Positions 11,918 through 16,264 of a stretch of DNA of 16,264 nt are shown here, piece by piece. The position numbers were made by a program, and so were the translations under genes. The notes under the pieces are model-generated. The model was not told the DNA's origin, made no database searches, and saw only the letters and a list, made by a program, of their open reading frames with translations. How positions within the stretch are numbered: the first letter of the stretch is position 1; each line of letters opens with the position of its first letter. Origin of the DNA: CAZRIP01 sp964600165 (lineage in GTDB: Bacteria; Elusimicrobiota; Elusimicrobia; UBA1565; UBA9628); the NCBI GenBank assembly GCA_964600165.1, contig CAZRIP010000091.1, forward strand, positions 1 to 16,264, written 5' to 3'.

Positions 11918-14103
11918 AGACCGACTCCAAGCTGACCGTCTACGTCGGCGACGAAAAGCAAGTCCCCGAGTTCACGATCCAAGCCGTGATCCTCGGCTTC
12001 GTGCTGTCGATCGTCTTCAACGCCGCGAACGCGTACCTCGGCCTCAAGATCGGCTTGACGGTCTCGGCGTCGATCCCGTCGGCGATCATCTCGATGGGCG
12101 TCTTGCGCATGGTGCTGCCGCGGCTGCTCAAGCGCAACGGCACGATCCTAGAGAACATGGTCGTCCACTCGATCGCGTCCAACGGCGAGTCGCTGGCGGC
12201 CGCGATCATCTTCACGGTGCCCGCGCTCTTCTTCATGGGCCAGTCGATCTCGAACGCGAAGGTCTTCATGCTCGGGTCGGCGGGAGGAATCCTCGGCATG
12301 CTCATGATGATCCCGCTGCGCCACTCGCTCGTCGTCACAGAGCACGAGAACCTGCCGTTTCCCGAAGGCACCGCCTGCGCGAAGGTGCTCATCGCGGGCG
12401 ACAAGGGCGGCGCGAGCGCGGCCCCGGTGTTCACGGGCATCGCCGCCGGCGGCGTCTTCAAGCTGCTGATGTCCGGCTTCAACCTCTTCAAGGACTCGCT
12501 GATGTGGACGCTCGACCAGTACAAGATGGCGGGCGGCTTCGGCTACGACATCTCGCCGCTGCTGGTGGGCGTGGGCTATCTCGTCGGCGTGGAGATCTCG
12601 GCCATGATGCTCGGGGGCGGCCTGCTCGGCTATTTCGTGCTGATCCCTCTCATCCACTATCTCGGCGGGCACAACGTCGTCTTCCCGGGCACGGCGCCGA
12701 TCGACTCCATGTCGACCGACGCCCTGCGCTCGACCTACGTCAAATACATCGGCGCGGGCGGCGTCGCGTTCGGCGGGCTCGTGAGCCTGTTGAAATCGCT
12801 GCCGGACATCGCGTCCTCGCTCGGGCACAGCCTCAAGATGATCGCCAAGTCCCGCGCCGCCAAGCGCGCCGGCGGCGAGCACGCCGACCGCGACCGCGAG
12901 CACAAGGCGATCGTCTTCGGCGGCGGGCTCCTCGGCTTCATGGTGGGCTCGTTCGCCTACGACGCGCGCTGGCGCGTCGGGCCCGAGTCGTGGAGCGCGA
13001 TGCTGCGGCTCGCGGCGGGCGTCGGCGCGCATCTGGCCTTGGGCGGCGTTTTGGGCGCGGCGCTCGGCGCGGTGCTGTTCTATTTCATCGGCCTGGGCGC
13101 CGTGCAGTGGGGCAGAGGCTTCACCCGCACCGAGCACGACCTGCCGCTGCCGATCGTCGGCCTCGGGATCGCGGCGATGTTCCTCTTCGTGTGGCTCTCG
13201 CCGTCCTTCGGCCTGAGCTTCGTCGAGGCGGGGCTCGTGGTGCTCTTCTGCTTCTTCTTCGTCGCCGTCAGCGCGCGCATGGTCGGCCTCATCGGCACCA
13301 CGAACCAGCCGGTCAGCGGCATGACGATCACCGCGCTGCTCGCGCTGACGCTCCTCTTCACGCTGCTGGGCCACGACCCGGCGACGATCAAGACCGCCGC
13401 GATCATGGGCGGGGCCGTCGTCTGCATCGCGATCTCTTTGTCCGGCGACCTCTCGCAGGACATGAAGACGGCGATCTTGGTCGGCGCGACGCCGTGGAAG
13501 ATCCAGTTGACCCACATCATGGGCACGCTCGTCTCCGCCGTGCGCTCGGGCTTCATCCTGTATCTGCTCTACGCGGCCTACGGCTTCGGCTCGCCGACGC
13601 CCGCGCACCCGCATCCGCTGGAGGCGCCGCAGGCGCAGCTGATGGCCAAGCTCGTCGAGGGCGCGACCGGCGGCAGCCTCCCTTGGACGCTGCTGCTCAC
13701 CGGCGCGGGGATCGGCCTCGTCTGCGAGCTCTGCGGCATCTCGGCGCTGGCGTTCACGATCGGACTTTACCTGCCGATCACGAACTGGCCGCTCATCATG
13801 GTCGGAGGTTCGATCTCGTGGTGGGTGCTGCGAAAGACCGGCGAGGCGCACTCCGAGCAAGACCCGGGCTCGCTTTTCGCCTCGGGGCTGATCGCGGGGG
13901 AGGCGCTCATGGGCATCGCGCTCGCGCTGGTCGTCGTCGCCGACAACATGGGCTACGCGCCGGGGCTCGTGGCGAAGATGCAGCTGCGCGCGCCGGACGC
14001 GGGCAACGCCGCGTTCGAGGCCCTGCTCGCCACCGGCCTCGTCGCCGCCGTCTGCTACTGGCTCTATCGCTACGCGGCCAAGAAGAAGGCTGCGCATGTT
14101 TAA
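11914..14103 (+). CDS. OPT-family oligopeptide transporter
   Basis: 729 residues from the ATG that overlaps the dppF stop; a longer frame from 11863 would lie inside dppF. The protein is an inner-membrane carrier with about 14-16 hydrophobic segments. Family markers: ANAYLGLKIGLTVSASIPSA (37-56), HSIASNGESLAAAIIFTVPA (85-104), ENLPFPEGTACAKVLIAGD (145-163), TTNQPVSGMTITALL (about 462-476) and the loop SGDLSQDMKTAILVGATPWK (about 511-530). These fit the bacterial OPT branch annotated as putative oligopeptide transporters (TIGR00733-like), which are proton- or ion-coupled; metal-chelate substrates are known for other OPT branches. No ATPase or binding protein is needed by this class, so its place inside an ABC operon implies shared regulation rather than a shared complex. 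An internal charged loop lies near 300-325 (RAAKRAGGEHADRDREHK). Confidence 0.9.
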   Translation: MKTDSKLTVYVGDEKQVPEFTIQAVILGFVLSIVFNAANAYLGLKIGLTVSASIPSAIISMGVLRMVLPRLLKRNGTILENMVVHSIASNGESLAAAIIFTVPALFFMGQSISNAKVFMLGSAGGILGMLMMIPLRHSLVVTEHENLPFPEGTACAKVLIAGDKGGASAAPVFTGIAAGGVFKLLMSGFNLFKDSLMWTLDQYKMAGGFGYDISPLLVGVGYLVGVEISAMMLGGGLLGYFVLIPLIHYLGGHNVVFPGTAPIDSMSTDALRSTYVKYIGAGGVAFGGLVSLLKSLPDIASSLGHSLKMIAKSRAAKRAGGEHADRDREHKAIVFGGGLLGFMVGSFAYDARWRVGPESWSAMLRLAAGVGAHLALGGVLGAALGAVLFYFIGLGAVQWGRGFTRTEHDLPLPIVGLGIAAMFLFVWLSPSFGLSFVEAGLVVLFCFFFVAVSARMVGLIGTTNQPVSGMTITALLALTLLFTLLGHDPATIKTAAIMGGAVVCIAISLSGDLSQDMKTAILVGATPWKIQLTHIMGTLVSAVRSGFILYLLYAAYGFGSPTPAHPHPLEAPQAQLMAKLVEGATGGSLPWTLLLTGAGIGLVCELCGISALAFTIGLYLPITNWPLIMVGGSISWWVLRKTGEAHSEQDPGSLFASGLIAGEALMGIALALVVVADNMGYAPGLVAKMQLRAPDAGNAAFEALLATGLVAAVCYWLYRYAAKKKAAHV

Positions 14104-15838
14104 GCTGCTGCTCGCTCTCGCGCTTTCCGCGTCCGCTCAGGTCAAGAACCCGGACACCTACACCTACCTGACGATCTACGACGCCGACAGCCTAGATCCC
14201 GCGTGGAGCTACGACACGGCGAGCGAGATGTTCATCCTCAACATCTACGAGACCCTCGTCGGCTTCGACGGCTCGTCGCTGGACAAGCTCTCGCCGCGCG
14301 TCGCGACCAAGGTCCCGACGGTCGCCAACGGCCTCGTCTCGAAGGACGGGCGCGTCTATACCTTCCCGATCCGCAAGGGGGTCAAGTTCCACGACGGCTC
14401 GCCGCTCACGCCCGAGGACGCGCGCTACTCGATCCTGCGCTTCATGCTTTACGACCGGGACGGCGGCCCGTCGTCCCTGCTGCTCCAGCCGCTCCTCGGC
14501 TATGACTCGACGCGCGACAGCCGGGGCAAGCCGCGGGCGGCCGCGTACCAGGACGCCGCGAAGGCGGTCCAAGTCAAGGGCGACTCGGTCGTCATCACCC
14601 TTCCCAAGCCGTTCGCTCCGCTGCTCTCCGTCCTCGCGTCGTGGGCGCCGGTCGTCTCGAAGCAATGGGCGATCAAGAACGGCGATTGGGACGGCACCGA
14701 GGCCGCGTGGATCAAGTACAACAACCCGCGCAAGGAGACTTCTCCGTTCTACGAGCGCGCGAACGGCTCCGGGCCTTTCAAGCTCGCGCGTTGGGACCGG
14801 AAGACGATGGAGCTGGTCATGGAGCGCTTCGACGGCTATTGGCGCGGCCCGGCCAAGCTCAAGCGCGTCGTGACGCGCGGCGTGCCCGAGTTCTCGGCGC
14901 GCAAGCTGCAGCTGCAGGCGGGGGACGCGGACTCGATCTACGCGCAGGAGCCCGAGCACAGCCAGCTCGTCTCGATGCCCGGGGTCAAGCTCATCGAGGA
15001 CCTCCCGATGGTCGAGATGAACCCCGTGGTCTATTTCACGTTCAAGATCAACACCGTCGGCAACAACTTCACGCACTCGGGCCGGCTCGACGGAGAGGGC
15101 ATCCCGTCCGACTTTTTCTCGGATAAGGACGTGCGCGAGGCCTTCGCGTACTCCGTCGATTACGAAGGCTTTCTCAAGGACGTCAAGCGCGGCCGAGGCT
15201 CTCAGTCGACCGGCTGCGTGCCTCCGACTCTTCCGGGCCACGATCCCAAGCAGGAGAAGTTCGCCTTCGATCCGAAGAAGGCCGAGGAGCATTTCCGCAA
15301 GGCCTGGGCCGGCAAGGTCTGGGACGAAGGCTTCTACTTCACGCTGGCCTACAACGAGGGCCAGGCCGAGCGCGCGACGCTCTGCCAGATGATCAAGAAG
15401 AACGTCGAGTCGCTCAACCCCAAGTTCCGGATCGACGTGCGGCCGATCGAATGGCCGGCGTTTCTCGATGCTTCCAATTCCTCCAAACTGCCGATCTTCG
15501 TCGTCGCCTGGCAGGCGGACTACCCGGACGCGGACAACTTCGCGTACGCGATGATGGACTCTCGCGGGACCTATCCGAAGGCGCAGCACTACTCCAGCCC
15601 CGAGGCCGACGCGCTCGTGGAGCGGGCCTCGGCGGAGACGGACCCGGCCAAGCGGCGCCAGCTCTACTTCAAGCTGCAGGCGCTCGAGCATGAGCAAGTT
15701 CCGCATCTATTGATCGTCGACGGCGTGCGCTACCGCGCCCAGCGCGACTGGGTGCGCGGCTACGTCCCGAACCCGATCTTCCCGGACGCTCCTTGGGGAA
15801 GCTACTTCTATCCGTTGTATAAGAAGGCGGGGAAATGA
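14096..15838 (+). CDS. dppA: Extracytoplasmic peptide-binding protein of the ABC importer (SBP family 5)
   Basis: 580 residues. A short signal peptide (MFKLLLALALSASA|QV, cleavage about 14) has no lipobox Cys, so the protein is probably soluble in the periplasm. The SBP_bac_5 fold is shown by the N-terminal strand TYTYLTIYDADSLDPAWSYD, ILNIYETLVGFDG, the motif YTFPIRKGVKFHDGSPLTPEDARYS split across about 88-112, GSGPFKLARWDRKTMELVMER, and SDKDVREAFAYSVDYEGFL. It captures peptides and hands them to the permeases. Its length is somewhat above the usual 500-540, with extra sequence around 135-160 and 225-250. The ATG overlaps the OPT stop by eight bases. Family 5 proteins also bind nickel, haem or sugars, so peptide specificity is inferred from the ATPases and the OPT neighbour. 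The next gene overlaps its stop (ATGA). Confidence 0.9.
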   Translation: MFKLLLALALSASAQVKNPDTYTYLTIYDADSLDPAWSYDTASEMFILNIYETLVGFDGSSLDKLSPRVATKVPTVANGLVSKDGRVYTFPIRKGVKFHDGSPLTPEDARYSILRFMLYDRDGGPSSLLLQPLLGYDSTRDSRGKPRAAAYQDAAKAVQVKGDSVVITLPKPFAPLLSVLASWAPVVSKQWAIKNGDWDGTEAAWIKYNNPRKETSPFYERANGSGPFKLARWDRKTMELVMERFDGYWRGPAKLKRVVTRGVPEFSARKLQLQAGDADSIYAQEPEHSQLVSMPGVKLIEDLPMVEMNPVVYFTFKINTVGNNFTHSGRLDGEGIPSDFFSDKDVREAFAYSVDYEGFLKDVKRGRGSQSTGCVPPTLPGHDPKQEKFAFDPKKAEEHFRKAWAGKVWDEGFYFTLAYNEGQAERATLCQMIKKNVESLNPKFRIDVRPIEWPAFLDASNSSKLPIFVVAWQADYPDADNFAYAMMDSRGTYPKAQHYSSPEADALVERASAETDPAKRRQLYFKLQALEHEQVPHLLIVDGVRYRAQRDWVRGYVPNPIFPDAPWGSYFYPLYKKAGK

Positions 15839-16264
15839 TCCGCTTCCTCGCGCGCCGGCTCGCGTTCCTGCCGGTCGTCATGCTCGGCGTGACGATCCTG
15901 CTCTTCGCGGCCCTGCAGTTCTTGTCGCCCGCGATGCGCGCCGCGCTCTACGTGAAGGACCCGCGCCAGCTCGCGTCGCTCGATCAAGTGATCCAGAAAT
16001 ACGGCCTCGACAAGCCGATGCCGGTGCAGTACGCGATCTGGCTCAAGCAGGTCGCGCGCGGCGACCTCGGCTACAGCGAGACCGCCAAGATGCCCGTCGC
16101 CGAGGCCGTGCGCGCGTTCTTCCCCGAGACCCTGGAGCTTTCCATTTGCGCGTTCATCCCGATCCTATTGAGCGGCGTCTACTTCGGCGCGCTGTCGGCC
16201 GTTTATAAGGACCGCTGGCTCGATCATCTCACGCGCTTCGTCGCCCTCACCGGCTACTCGCTGC
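15835..16264 (+). CDS. dppB: Peptide ABC importer permease, DppB/OppB type (runs off the window)
   Basis: The first 143 residues are visible. They begin MIRFLARRLAFLPVVMLGVT, the usual N-terminus with one membrane helix (about 9-30). Next comes the periplasmic segment with YGLDKPMPVQYAIWLKQ and GDLGYSETAKMPVAEAV, which matches the family's conserved 'GDLG.S...PV' stretch. A second helix (about 104-122, LSICAFIPILLSGVYFGALS) starts the transmembrane core. The EAA-type loop that contacts the ATPases lies beyond the edge. The ATG overlaps the binding-protein stop (ATGA). A second permease (dppC type) is expected immediately downstream but is not in view. Confidence 0.9.
   Translation, partial: MIRFLARRLAFLPVVMLGVTILLFAALQFLSPAMRAALYVKDPRQLASLDQVIQKYGLDKPMPVQYAIWLKQVARGDLGYSETAKMPVAEAVRAFFPETLELSICAFIPILLSGVYFGALSAVYKDRWLDHLTRFVALTGYSL

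Noticed and set aside
12148..14171. Long frames on both strands overlapping the OPT gene (649 and 555 residues)
   Set aside because: The OPT frame has strong family motifs and membrane segments; the others are Arg/Ala-rich shadows without structure.
14192..15706. 504-residue minus-strand frame opposite the binding protein
   Set aside because: Arg/Leu/Glu-rich shadow; the plus-strand protein has a signal peptide and family motifs.
1..16264. tRNA, rRNA, CRISPR array or defence/prophage cluster
   Set aside because: No cloverleaf, regularly spaced repeat, Cas, phage or restriction-type protein was seen; apart from the RAYT element the genes are ordinary chromosomal functions.

Overview
The window is a high-GC bacterial chromosomal segment with tightly packed genes: most neighbours in the same direction overlap by 1-8 bases, and TTG and GTG starts are frequent. 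Gene content (OmpR-type two-component pair, exported DUF192 protein, fused MFS/spermidine-synthase-like protein, Dpp/Opp peptide importer, OPT transporter, REP-associated tyrosine transposase) fits a free-living Gram-negative-type lineage with high GC, such as a high-GC Elusimicrobiota or deltaproteobacterial-grade organism. That placement is an impression from gene style; no rRNA or marker gene is present to settle it.

Left region (1-3705): a minus-strand pair encodes a histidine kinase whose N-terminal half looks like a degenerate CheR methyltransferase domain, followed by the start of a PAS-domain protein that runs off the window. Divergent from the kinase is an OmpR-family response regulator with a near-consensus promoter placed so close to the ATG that the mRNA is probably leaderless. 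An exported sulfatase/phosphatase-superfamily hydrolase, with Thr at the nucleophile position, overlaps the regulator by TTGA and so shares its transcript.

Mobile element (3703-4629): a complete REP-associated tyrosine transposase element (HUH/Y1 type with a DnaA-domain-IV-like tail) sits at the tail-to-tail junction of two convergent genes. It is bounded by 38-bp inverted repeats with one mismatch. Its two tips supply the TAG stop codon of both flanking genes, and it is visibly less GC-rich than its surroundings.

Middle region (4627-9571, minus strand): a four-gene operon, read from 9571 down, encodes a membrane-anchored protein with a probable TIM-barrel hydrolase-like domain, a small exported helical protein of unknown function, an exported DUF192 protein, and a membrane-embedded MFS-like protein fused to a spermidine-synthase-like methyltransferase-fold domain.

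Right region (9614-16264, plus strand): a peptide-uptake operon begins with an extended -10 promoter and a small stand-alone RAM (Lrp/AsnC ligand-binding) protein. It continues with dppD/oppD-like and dppF/oppF-like ATPases, an OPT-family oligopeptide transporter inserted inside the ABC operon, the substrate-binding protein and the start of the first permease. Two mechanistically different peptide importers (ATP-driven and ion-driven) and a probable amino-acid-sensing protein are thus likely on one transcript. The rest of the ABC operon should lie beyond the right edge.
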